Below, piece after piece: positions 21,707 to 31,959 of a stretch of DNA of 64,000 bases. The notes beneath the pieces were generated by a model. The model saw only the letters and a program-made list of their open reading frames with translations. It was not told the DNA's origin and did not search any database. The first letter of the stretch is position 1, and each line of letters opens with the position of its first letter. The translations under genes were made by a program, and so were the position numbers. This DNA comes from CAMREV01 sp051650525. GTDB taxonomy: Bacteria > Bacillota_I > Bacilli_A > Mycoplasmatales > Mycoplasmoidaceae. The stretch spans positions 1-64,000 of the forward strand of contig JBOFJE010000008.1 in NCBI GenBank assembly GCA_051650525.1, given 5' to 3'.

Positions 21707-23008
21707 TTTTTTTGAGGAATAATTTAGTTTCTTAAATTCAACTCCATTTTTTTGGATTATTAAATTAATATCATCAGATAAATTAATTTTAAAACTTTTA
21801 AAGGTGTTGTCAAATATATTAACAATAATTTTAATTAATTCTTTTTTCTCATTCATTAAGATATTTTTATCATTTTCACATTTTAAAATATTCTCACTAA
21901 AATTTTCACATTCTTCATTTAATTTAGAATATCTTTTCAACATTTTTAATTTGTATTCATTTTTTTCTTCAGCAAATTCTTTTTCTTTTTTTAACAAGTT
22001 TAATTTTTCAGTAATTTCAATATTATTGATCTTATCGATTTTAGAAGATAGTTCATCTAGTTCTTTTTTTAGTTTAGATTTTAATTCTTCTTTTTTTTTA
22101 TTATTTTGAAATTTATTAGATTCATTTTCACTGTAATTATTTTTATTTTTTAAAAAAAAGTAGTAAATACCTAATGTTATAATAATTAATATTATATCAA
22201 AAAAAGATTTTTTACTTGAATTTGTATTTATGCAATTTTCAAATTTTATATTTTTAATATCAAGATCCTTAATATTTGCATTTATTAAATCAATTTTATT
22301 TTTTAAACTATTATATTCATTTAATTTTTCATAATATTTTTTTTCGATTTCATAATCATAATTGTTATTATTATTAATTGGTATTTCAAAATCTATATCC
22401 TTATTATCTTGAACAAGTTGAGCTATATTATATTTATTTTCTTTTAAATCATTTTTGAATTTCTTAATTTTAAATTCCAAATTAGATATATCTTCTGTCA
22501 ATGAAATAAATTTTTTTTCATCAATTATATTTTCATTTTCAGCATTAATTACTTTTAATATTGAATCTCTAATCTCTTTAGATTCTGATGCTTTTTCTGA
22601 AAGTAAATGTTTTTCTAGTCAATTATTTGGATCTATTTGAGAAATTATTAAATTGACATCATTAATCTCAAATATTTCAGATAATCTTTGTTTGTAATCA
22701 TTTTTTTTGTAAAATATATTATTTATCATTCAATTTTTTTCTTTATTTATAAGAACGATTTCCTTTTCATTAACAAATAAATTCATGGATATATCAGGAG
22801 GTGTTTTATCAAAAGTTAGATCTTCATTTATAAAATATATATTATTGTCGTTAAAGCAAAACATATATTTGATTGCATCTAAAATTGTAGATTTCCCCAA
22901 TCCATTTTTTCCTTCAATTATATTTATTCCATTAATAAAATCCAAGCAAAAATTTTTTATCCCCCTGAATCTTTTTATTTCAATTGATTTTATTACTATG
23001 TTAATCAT
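21701..23008 (-). CDS. SMC/Rad50-like ATPase, frameshifted at an A8 tract
   Basis: This is 435 residues with UGA as Trp. The N-terminus IVIKSIEIKRFRGIKNF is the classic first strand and loop of SMC/RecF-type ATPases. Walker A is GKNGLGKST (33-41). A long coiled coil follows, interrupted at about residues 268-286 by a hydrophobic, membrane-like segment (FFDIILIIITLGIYYFF). The frame stops right after an A8 run, before Walker B. The start at 23008 was chosen because the extension to 23191 is hydrophobic and unlike the family. With the -1 frame tail it would be a complete ATPase overlapping the MBL gene. Probable role: DNA end processing or defence together with the MBL protein. It is either broken, phase variable, or expressed by slippage. 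Confidence 0.65.
21706..21713 (-). other. A8 homopolymer at the ATPase frame break
   Basis: Eight A's on the coding strand (TCA AAA AAA ATA TAA in the upstream frame) form an A-AAA-AAA slippery heptamer. Gain of one A, loss of two, transcriptional slippage or -1 ribosomal slippage would restore the full ATPase. Confidence 0.6.
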
Positions 23009-23204
23009 ATATATTTTATCCAATATTAAATTAATAAATATATTATATAGATTATTAATTAATTTTATTAATGAAGTATAAGTAACATATAAATTGAATT
23101 TCAAAAAATAAATCTTATTTAAAATAAAAGTTATAAATTTCGGTAAAATGATAAAAAATAATTTATGATATTTTTTTCTTCTCTTCCCCAAAAATATGAA
23201 TAAT

Positions 23205-23312
23205 TTAAATATCAGAATCCTTTAAAAGTCTGTTTCTTTTTTCTGCAAAACTTCGATGTTTATTTGGATTATCTTTTCTAGATTTCTTTAATTGTCTACT
23301 ATTTAATTTCAT
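23205..23312 (-). CDS. small basic protein (35 residues), uncertain
   Basis: The frame reads MKLNSRQLKKSRK... and ends in LLKDSDI. It is strongly basic with no membrane segment. An AGGAATC ribosome-site-like sequence lies about 10 bases upstream. It is the first ORF of the minus-strand group leading to the ATPase and MBL genes, about 200 bases before the ATPase. It could be a nucleic-acid-binding peptide or chance; I do not recognise it. Confidence 0.35.
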   Translation of the reverse strand: MKLNSRQLKKSRKDNPNKHRSFAEKRNRLLKDSDI

Positions 23313-23444
23313 ATTTAATATTGATTCCTAAAAATTAAATAAATTTAATAATTATTTAATTATAAATCATTATTAAAAAAATTTTAATAATGATAAATAA
23401 AATGGAAGTATAATAATAATTAAATTAGTTGAATAATATTTATC

Positions 23445-24521
23445 ATGAATCAAAATCAAATCAATAAACTTATTAAAAATATAGATAATATAAATATTAT
23501 TTTTATTGATATTGAAGTTGATATGTTAAAAAAGAATTTAATTCAGTTTGCTGCTGTCAAATCAGTTAATGGTGAGACAAATTTATTTAATTGATATTGT
23601 AAACAACATACATCTCTTTCTTATTATGCAAATTTAATTATTAATAATAATATTAAAGAAAAAATTAATAATGGATATGAAGAGAAAGAATTGATTCAAA
23701 AGATTTTTGATTTAACTAATAATTGTATTTTTATAAGTTTTGGAGATTTAGATATTAATTTTTTAAATGATTTATCAATTAAACATTTGAAAAAAAGTTT
23801 AAATGTATCTTTTATTGATTTTCAATTAGAATGGAAAATAATAAATCAGAATATAGAAAAAATCTCATTAGTAAATTTGGCTAAAATTTTTAAAATTAAA
23901 GTAGATGAAAAAGAACTTCATAATGCTTTATTTGATGTTAAATTAATGTATTCAATTTTTAAAAAATGAAAGATGATTGGCAATAATAAAGTTATTGAAT
24001 ATATTTTTGAATATAACACTAATAGTAATAATTTTGATCTATTATTTAACAAAAAAAAGCAAGCTAAATACATCTTATTTAAGATAGAAAAAGAAATTAG
24101 AAATGATGTTTCTAACAAGAAACAATTATTAATTAAAAAATTTTCTTTAATATCAACAGAACAAAATAAAATTATTGAAAATTGAGAAATAGATTTTGCC
24201 AATTCAGAAATTTCTTATCATAATGAGATTTATCTTCATAATTTAATTGATTGTCTTAGAAGGTTTATTTACTCATCAAAAGGTCATATATTTTATATAT
24301 TTGAAAATCAAAAAAAGGAGCTTTTTTATTTAAATCAATTATGTATTGATTTTTTTAATCATTCATTAAATCCTAATTTTTATATTATTAATGGCATTGA
24401 ACATTATCTTAATCAATTAAACAAAGAAGAAATTCAATCAGATATTACTAATTATGACTTAATTATAATTTGAAAGGCAATCATATTGATTAAATCAAAA
24501 ATAAGATTAATTAGGAAATAA
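23445..24521 (+). CDS. DnaQ-like 3'-5' exonuclease family protein
   Basis: This is 358 residues with UGA as Trp. The first 170 residues carry DEDDh exonuclease motifs: FIDIEVD (D22, E24), FISFGDLDINFL (D101 or D103, ExoII position), and HNALFDVK (H159, D164). The next 190 residues are a Lys/Asn-rich extension with no recognised domain, including LHNLIDCLRRFIYSSKGH. A DnaQ core with its own C-terminal domain is seen in several bacterial exonucleases, but this tail is unfamiliar. It is monocistronic, divergent from the ATPase group, and 94 bases before yqeH. Likely role: DNA or RNA 3' trimming. Catalytic residues look intact. Confidence 0.65.
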
Positions 24522-24566
24522 TATGAAATTATGTTTTTCTATAGCAATTGCCAATAATCAATGTGT

Positions 24567-24572
24567 TATAAT
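24567..24572 (+). promoter_or_regulatory. -10 box before yqeH operon
   Basis: TATAAT preceded by TGTGT lies 43 bases before the yqeH start. The -35 region is not obvious, as is common in mycoplasmas. Confidence 0.45.
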
Positions 24573-24614
24573 AATCTAAAATTATCTTAATTTATAAAAT
24601 TATAAAAGGAAAAA

Positions 24615-25688
24615 ATGGATCCATATAAACGGAAATGCGCAGGTTGTGCAAATTGATTATCTAAAAATAAGGAAGATTTGGGTTATATACCAGAAAATAG
24701 TAAAGAAAAAAAATTATGCATGAGATGTTTTAAATTAACAAATTATGGAGAAATGACAAAATTTGCTAGCAATGATTTTATTGAAAAGCAGCTTGAAATT
24801 TTTGATCCTCAAAAAAATCTTTTAATACTTGTGATAGACTTATTTGATATTAGAAATAGTTTAATTGAAAATGTTAAAAAATATGAAAATTATGTCTTTG
24901 TAATCAATCATTTAGCAGTTTTGCCAAAATCAATTAATCAAAAATTTTTAATTCAGAGATTAAGTAATTTTTTTAATAAAAATGGCTATTTCCCGATTGA
25001 TATTTTACTTTATGATGGAATTGAAAAAAAAGGAATTAGGGCAATAAATGATTATATTAATCAGGCTTATGATTTAAAGAAAAAAATTTATTTTATTGGT
25101 AAAACAAATGTTGGTAAATCAACATTAATTAATGCACTACTAAAATTTAATAAGATTGATCGTCAATTAACTGTTAGCTGTCATAAGAACACAACTTTGA
25201 GTTATTCAAAAATTAAAATTAAAAAAACAGATATTATTGACACCCCTGGTTATCCTAATTTAGGAAATATTTTGAATAATATTAATGCTGATAATTATCG
25301 GAAAATAATTAATCACAAAGGGCAAATTAAAACCTTTCAAATTATTGATTCAGAACAAATGTTTTTTATTGATAAACTTTTTAGTTTTATAATTTATCAT
25401 GATAAAGAACAATTGTGTACAGTTAAGTTTTTTACTAAACATGGGTTTAAGATTCACCGTTCTAAAGTTAAAGACATTGATAATATTATCAATAATAATA
25501 ATTATGATGCAATTTCATATAATAAAGCAAGTATTTTTATAAAAAAAGAAGAAAAATTAGATTTTTCTAAAAGATATAATCTTTTTGTTTCAGGAATTGC
25601 TATAGTTTTGATTGAAGGAGCTTTTAAATTAGAAATTTTTGTTCCTGAAAATATTAATTATGATTTAACTTATAATATAGTTATTTAG
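24615..25688 (+). CDS. yqeH: ribosome biogenesis GTPase YqeH
   Basis: This is 357 residues, close to the usual 366. The N-terminal zinc finger has Cys8/Cys11 and Cys35/Cys38 (CAGC...CMRC). The GTPase is circularly permuted: the G4-like NHLAVLPKS comes first, then G1 GKTNVGKST, then G3 DTPG. The C-terminal region is the YqeH-specific domain. YqeH helps assemble the 30S subunit. Oddly the G4 motif, normally NKxD, reads NHLA, so guanine specificity may be relaxed. The ribosome site is AAAGGAAAAA. It heads a seven-gene run (yqeH to the HAD-like gene) with short gaps or overlaps. Confidence 0.9.
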
Positions 25689-25702
25689 CGAAAGGGATAT
25701 AA

Positions 25703-27394
25703 ATGAATTATTTGGGATATATATTTTTTTCTACAGCAGTAGCACTTGGATTAATTTATATATTTTTAGTCATTTATTATTATTTTGCAAAAAAAAGAGA
25801 GATAGAATTAAAAAAACGTTTTAATTTAGCAAAATCAGTAGATTTTGATTGTCGACAAAAACTGATTGTTGCTTTAGCTGAACATGATCCTCAAATTGAT
25901 CCCATTTGTGGTTATTCATTGACTTTTAAAGAACAATATCAATTATCATTGAGTATTATTGAAAAAGATATCTATATTTTATCTGGTTTGAATAGACGTT
26001 TTAATTTTAGTAAAGCAAATAAAGCACAAAAAATAATTAATCAAAATTTTGAAATTATTGAAAATGCTTTATACAAACATGATTTGATTGTATATGATGC
26101 ATCAAAAAGTTTTTTTATTGTTTCCAAAATTGCTGTTTTTCATCAAAAAATTATAAAAAATATTATTAGAAACTTTGAAGACCGACTATCAATTGATCAT
26201 CATGGAGCCAAGGTAAACAAGCTAATTTATGAAATTAGTCAAATATTAATTATAATTGAAGAAAATAAAATGAAAAATGATATAAATGTTATTTGTAATG
26301 CATTTGATAATATTAATATTGCTACAAAAAAACTAATAAATTATTTAAAAACTGTTAATCTAATTTTAATTGCTAAAGTTTATTTAAAAAATAAAATTGA
26401 TAGTATGGATTTATTATTATTAAAAGAACAAAATAATATTCATTCCAGAAGGGATTTGCATGAGATTGAAAAATTATTTTTAAAATTAAAGAATTATTAT
26501 CAAGAACTTAATGATGAGCAAGTTGATTTTGATGTTGACAATAAAAAAAAATTAATTAATGATTCATTAAGTATTTTAAAAAAGATAAATCAAAGTATTA
26601 ATTATAATCTTTCTACTAACTATTTCCAAGAAAATGCTATTAAAGTCTTGAGAAATTGAATTGGATTTATTAAATTAAATGCTGATTCAATTGATAAAGT
26701 ATTTGATTTAATAATTAAAACTGTTGAATGTGATAATAAAAATATTAGTCAATATTTTGAAGATAAAATCTCTAAAATTAATTTTGTTAGAAAAAAATTA
26801 ATTAATGATGAATATATTCTTGAAGATGAAAAAGGTTTCCAGAAATGTGGAATAATTGATTATGTCAATAAAATTAGAATTATAATTAGTAATATTATTA
26901 TTTTCAATAAATTAGTTGATCGATTAAACCAAAAATTTACTAATATTTCCAATACTTATTATTTAATGATAACCTCAATAAATTCTTATAAAATAGTTCT
27001 TGTCAACATTCAATCAAAAATTGTTAATTTAAAAAATGCCTACAGAATTCCATACGATCCAATTGAATTATTAAGTGAATTAGATGATTTAGAAAATCAA
27101 GTAGTACATGCTTTAAATGATGTTGAAAAAGAAGACCATCTTAATGATAAAATTGTTGAAATTTCCTATAAAATAATTGAGATTAATGCAATTATTCATA
27201 ACGATGAAAAAATGATTTCTTATATGAAAAAATTAGCAATCCATTTTAATCAATTTTATGATAAAACTGAGTATAATGAATTTATGAAAAATGCTTTTGA
27301 TTTTTATAATAATAATAAATATTTTGAAGCAGTTAATTACTTATTAAAAAAATACAATTGGCTTGAAAAAAAATATTCAACAAAAAGGATTTAA
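25703..27394 (+). CDS. ezrA: EzrA-like septation ring regulator
   Basis: This is 563 residues with UGA as Trp, matching the usual EzrA length of about 560-570. There is one N-terminal membrane helix (about 5-28), followed by a basic stretch (KKREIELKKRF) and a long, almost entirely helical, coiled-coil cytosolic part. EzrA binds FtsZ and limits extra Z-rings in Firmicutes. Low sequence conservation makes the family call depend on topology, length and helix content. It lies 14 bases after yqeH and 4 bases before the YebC gene. Another single-pass coiled-coil membrane protein is the alternative. Confidence 0.6.
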
Positions 27395-27398
27395 TGTT

Positions 27399-28115
27399 AT
27401 GCCAAGAAAACATTTGATTGTTGGTGGAATAGTTAAACAACAGCAACAACAAGCAAAATTATGGATGAAAATAGCTCGCGAAATTAAGGTAGCCTCAAAA
27501 GAAGGTGGCCCAAATCCTGAAGCAAATCCTAGATTAAAGGCTGCAATTGATAAAGCACTAAGGCATAATTTATCAAGGGAGTCAATTCATAAAAATATTA
27601 ATGGACAAAAAGATGATGTTAACATTGAAGAAATTGAGTATGAAGCCTATGGACCTAATGGACTTGCTATAATTTTAAAAATTTTAACTGATAATAATAA
27701 TCGAACATTATCCTCAATCAGAGGTTTTTTGAATAAATTACCAGGAAATTTATCAAAATCAAACACTGCAAAAACAGTTTTTGAATACAAAGGAATTATT
27801 TTAGTTAAAAAAGAAAGTTTTTCTTTGGATAATTTTTTTGAAAAAATTATTGATTTTAACATTAATGATTTATCTGAGACTGATGACTATTTTAGAATTA
27901 TTGCTCTTGAAAATGATTATTATCAAGTTTTAGAATATTTAAAGAAAAATAATTTTGGAATAATAGAAGCTGAACTCAATTATATTCCATTAAATTCAAT
28001 TGATTTGACCATTGAACAAAGAGAAAAATTAATTCGTTTTTTAGAACAATGTGATGAAGATGATGATATTCAAGCTGTTTATACAAATTATAATTGAGAA
28101 AATGAAAAGGATTAA
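27399..28115 (+). CDS. yebC: YebC/PmpR family regulator
   Basis: This is 238 residues, the family's normal size. It opens MPRKHLIVGG and keeps the characteristic KLWMKIAREIKVASKEGGPNPEANPRLKAAI arrangement, followed by the NIEEIEYEAYGPNGLAI segment that defines the family. Usually the N-terminus is GHSKW...; here that part is altered and has a Gln run (KQQQQQ). YebC proteins act as DNA-binding regulators or as ribosome-associated factors that help translate proline stretches. The start at 27399 is preferred to 27363, which overlaps the previous gene. Confidence 0.85.
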
Positions 28116-28117
28116 TA

Positions 28118-29611
28118 ATGAAATATGAAAATAAGTCATATGGTGACTTTGAAAAAATTATCACAGATTTTGAGTTTGAATTAAAAGGGAAATTAATTGT
28201 AGTAACTTCAATCAATCCAACTGGTGGTGGTGAAGGAAAAACCACAACTTTAATTGGATTAAATGATTTGTTTAATAATTACCAAAAAAAAGCAATTGGT
28301 TGTTTACGACAACCATCAATTGGTCCTTTTTTAGGCAGGAAAGGAGGAGCTACTGGAAGTGGAGAATGTCAATTAATTAATGACCTTGAAATAAATTTAG
28401 GTCTAACTGGTGATTTTGAAAAAATTTCCCTTGTGAATAATTTAATTGTAACTATTATTGAAAACCATATTTTTTATAACACAGAATTGAAAATTGATCC
28501 TAAAAGGATCCTTTTGCATCGATGTGTTGATTTAAATGATCGATCATTGAGAGAAATCAAATATCAAATATCTGATAAAGTTCAAAGAAATGAATCTTTT
28601 CAAATTACAGCAGCTTCTAGTTTAATGGCAGCCTTTGCTTTAGTAAATAGCCCAGATGAATTTGAAACAATATGTAAAAAAGCAATTGTTGCTTTTAGTT
28701 ATGATAATAAACCAATTACTGTTGATGATTTAAAGTTGAGTAAAACTATTACAAAAATTTTGAAAAATGTTTTCTACCCAAATATTGTTAAAAGTAAATA
28801 TGGTTCTGAAATTCTAATGCATGGAGGTCCATTTGCTAATATTGCTCATGGATGTAATACAATAATTGCTACAAAAATGGCTTTATCTAGAGCTGAATAT
28901 GTTTTTACAGAATGTGGATTTGGTTCAGATTTAGGATTGGAAAAATTTATAAATATTAAGTGTAGAAAAGCTGGTTTATACCCTAACTTGATTATTTATG
29001 CAATAAGTTTACAATCTATTATTATTCATGGTGATGGCTTAATTGATAAAGGGATTGAACACTTAAAAAAACATTTATTAATTGCTAATACATTTAATGT
29101 TAATGCAATTGTTATTTTAAATAAATTCATTAACGATCAAGATATACAGGTTAAGGAATTTTTAGAAAAATGTAAAATTGAAAAGATAAAAGTTATAGTA
29201 TCTAACTTATGATCAACAGGCCCTAATACTTCCGAAAGTAAATTACTATTTAATTTTATTAATGAAAATATTTCAAATAAAACTCCTTTGCCACAATTTA
29301 CATATTCTTTAAAAGATCCAATTATGACAAAAATTGATAAAATAACTAAAAATATTTATGGTGCAAAAAAACTTCAGATTGAAAATAATGTTATAGAAAA
29401 GATTGCTAATTTAAAAAATGGGGAAGATGAATTTATGATTTGTATTGCAAAAGATCAAACATCAATTATTGGTAATAAATTAAATAATGATACATTTTAC
29501 ATTACAGATATAAATATTAATTATTTTTCAAAATTGATAATTTTAATATCTAGCAAAATATTTTTAATGCCCGGACTGCCAATTAAACCCAATGCAGCAG
29601 GTGAATTATAA
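28118..29611 (+). CDS. fhs: formate--tetrahydrofolate ligase
   Basis: This is 497 residues with UGA as Trp, shorter than the usual ~555. It contains the ATP-binding NPTGGGEGKTTT, the GCLRQPSIGPFLGRKGGA segment, HRCVDLNDR, the EILMHGGPFANIAHGCN motif, and the conserved end LMPGLPIKPNA. It makes 10-formyltetrahydrofolate from formate, THF and ATP, which feeds formyl-Met-tRNA and purine pathways. It starts 2 bases after yebC and its stop overlaps the ymdB start by one base, indicating translational coupling. The shortness seems spread over internal loops rather than a truncation. Confidence 0.92.
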
Positions 29612-30402
29612 TGAAGATTTTATTTATTGGTGACATTAGTGGCGATGATGGCAAAATTGCTATTGCTAAAAATGTTTTAGAATTAAGGAAAAAATATGCA
29701 ATTGATTTTGTTATTGCAAATGGAGAAAATACTTCCTTTGGAAGAGGATTGATAAAAACTGATTATGAATATTTGAAAGTATGTGGAATAGATTTTTTAA
29801 CAATGGGCAATCATACATGATTCCACAAAAATGAAATTGCTGAGATTCTTAAAAATAAAGATATTATTCGACCATTAAATCTTAATGCAAAAGAAAAAAT
29901 TTCTCAGTATGGAAAAGGTACTAGAGTTGTCAATGTTAATGGTAAATCTATTAGAATAACTAATTTAATTGGTAGTTCAGTTCATTTTCATGATTATCAA
30001 ACAAATCCTTTCCAAACATTGGAAGAACTTTTAAATCAGGTAGAATCTACTGATTTGCACATCATTGATTTTCATTGTGAAACCACTAGTGAATCAAATG
30101 CTTTTTTTTTAAATTTTAAAGGAAGGGTATCTGCAATTCTGGGGACACATACTCATGTTGCTACAAATGATTATAAAATAAGAGATGAAACTGCATATAT
30201 CACTGATGTTGGAATGACTGGGAATCAGGATGGAGTAATTGGTGCTAAGCCAGAAGATATTATTAGTGTTTTTAAAGGAGAAAAGGAAAGGTTTAAATTA
30301 GAAACTATTTCTGGCAATTATCAATTTAATTCAGTGTTACTTGAATTTAAAAATAATAAACCAATTTCTATTGAGCCAATTATTATATATGAAAGAGAAT
30401 AA
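29611..30402 (+). CDS. ymdB: YmdB-type phosphodiesterase (metallophosphatase)
   Basis: This is 263 residues with UGA as Trp, the typical length. Metal-binding motifs are visible: GDISGDDGK at the start, ANGEN, MGNHTW, then DFHCETTSE and the C-terminal GTHTHVAT, with DVGMTG as a family signature. YmdB hydrolyses 2',3'-cyclic nucleotides (and cAMP in vitro) and affects RNA turnover in Bacillus. It shares one base with the fhs stop codon and is followed by rpe after one base. Confidence 0.9.
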
Positions 30403-30403
30403 A

Positions 30404-31063
30404 ATGAAAATTATCGAGGCATCTTTATTAGCGTACAGTCGCGATCAAGAAATTTTAAAAAATGAGTTATCACTTCTAAAACAACAAGGAATTACTTCAA
30501 TCCATTATGATGTAATGGATGGATTTTTTGTTAAAAATAGAGCATTCGAAGGTGAGTTTATTGATTTAATCAAAAGTTTTGGTTTTGATATAACTGTTCA
30601 TTTAATGGTTATTAATGTTAATGAATATGTTGAAAAATTTATTAATTACCCAATTAAATCATTAACTTTTCACATTGAAGCAATTAATGAAAATGATTCA
30701 TTAAAAATATTAAAAAAAATTAGGAATAAAAATATTTTAGCAGGGATTGCACTAAAACCAGAAACAATTTTTTCTAAATATATTGAAATATTCAAGAAAG
30801 TTGATTTAGTTACTTTAATGTCTGTGGAGCCAGGACAAGGAGGGCAATCATTCATTTCTGAATCAGTTAGAAAAGCTAGAGATTTACGGAATATCTTACC
30901 AGAAAATACTATTATTCAAATAGATGGTGGCATTAATAATTTAAATATGCATTTAGTAAAAAAAGATGTCAATTGATTTGTAATGGGTAATTGTTCTAAA
31001 CGTAACATTAGCAAATTAAATCAGTGACAGAGAGAACTTAATGAGTATAATAAAAGAGATTAA
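30404..31063 (+). CDS. rpe: ribulose-phosphate 3-epimerase
   Basis: This is 219 residues with UGA as Trp. TIM-barrel epimerase motifs are DVMDG, TVHLMV, SVEPGQGGQSF and IQIDGGIN. The first strand normally reads APSIL; here it is EASLL. It interconverts ribulose-5-P and xylulose-5-P in the pentose phosphate pathway. The ATG at 30404 follows the ymdB stop. The 3' end overlaps the next gene by 23 bases. Confidence 0.9.
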
Positions 31064-31880
31064 TAAAAAAAACCCCTTTTTATTAGTAACACTATCAATT
31101 AGTGGTATTTTAGAGTTTAATGCAAATTCAATCAAACCATTTTATGAAATTATTAAATTATTGGCAAATAAATATTCATTAATTTTTGCAGTAGATTCTG
31201 GAATGAATAAATCTTTACATTTTTTAAAAAACATAAAAGCACACAACTCTTATATTATTTCTCGTTGTGGTGGATTAATTTATAGTTATGAAAAAAAAGA
31301 AATTATTTATATGGCGAATTTAAAAAATGATAATATTTTGCGAATATTTAGACAATGTGCAATTAATTTTGACACAATCATATTTCAAGGTGAGAAAAAA
31401 TCTTTTATATTTACTTCTGACAAAAATTTAGCACATACTCAATTTGCCAAAACTATTGAAAAAACATTAGTAATTGATAATTATTCTGAAGCCATTAAAT
31501 TAATTAGAACTCAGAGAATTATTTCAATTAAAATAATTTTTACTTATTTTGATTTAGATAATTTAGAAGAGAGAAAAATCAAAATTAAGGATATAGCAAG
31601 GGAAACAGATTTGATTATATTGGAAGTTTCTGATGGTTCCTTTATTATTTCCGATATTCCAATAACTAAATGTATGGATATCATACTAGAGCTTGAAAAT
31701 AATTATAATTATAATTATCAAATTTTATCTTTAACCAATATTTTTGATGATAATTTAAAGTCACTGGAAAAGAAAATTTTAAAATCATGAGTTAATTCAG
31801 AAGATGTTTACAAGAATAATACTTTTTCTTTATTTAATTCAGAATTAAAAAGGTATTTAAAAGAATTTAATATTTTATAA
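31041..31880 (+). CDS. degenerate Cof-type HAD-family protein
   Basis: This is 279 residues with UGA as Trp. The overall pattern follows Cof-type HAD phosphatases: an opening strand FLLVTLSISGIL, a cap-region ISRCGGLIYSY, and a later FIISDIPITKCMDII segment like the family's KG..L region. The catalytic DxDGT motif is replaced (LSISGI; both Asp missing) and no GDxxND motif is seen at the end, so it should be catalytically inactive as a phosphatase. It overlaps rpe by 23 bases and is last in the yqeH run. This is the slot where some mycoplasmas carry thiamine pyrophosphokinase, but I see no such motifs. Confidence 0.55.
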
Positions 31881-31907
31881 AAGTAAGCAAATATGCTTAC
31901 TTTTTTT
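31879..31907 (+). terminator. intrinsic terminator of the yqeH operon
   Basis: AAAAGTAAGCA pairs with TGCTTACTTTT around a 4-base loop, followed by T's. Confidence 0.85.
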
Positions 31908-31959
31908 AATCTAAAAGGATATTTTATTATTTATTATAAGTAGAAAAAAAAGGAACAAT

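Noticed and set aside
21804..22109. Plus-strand Ser/Phe-rich ORF opposite the ATPase
   Set aside because: Antisense of Lys/Glu-rich coiled-coil codons.
23009..23191. N-terminal extension of the ATPase to an earlier ATG
   Set aside because: The extension is hydrophobic and low complexity, while SMC-like ATPases begin directly with the IKSIEIKRFRG-type strand.
24548..24553. TTGCCA as -35 box of yqeH
   Set aside because: Spacing to TATAAT is only 13 bases, too short for a normal promoter.
31041..31880. Thiamine pyrophosphokinase call for the gene after rpe
   Set aside because: Position suggested it, but the sequence follows a Cof-HAD outline and lacks thiamine kinase motifs.
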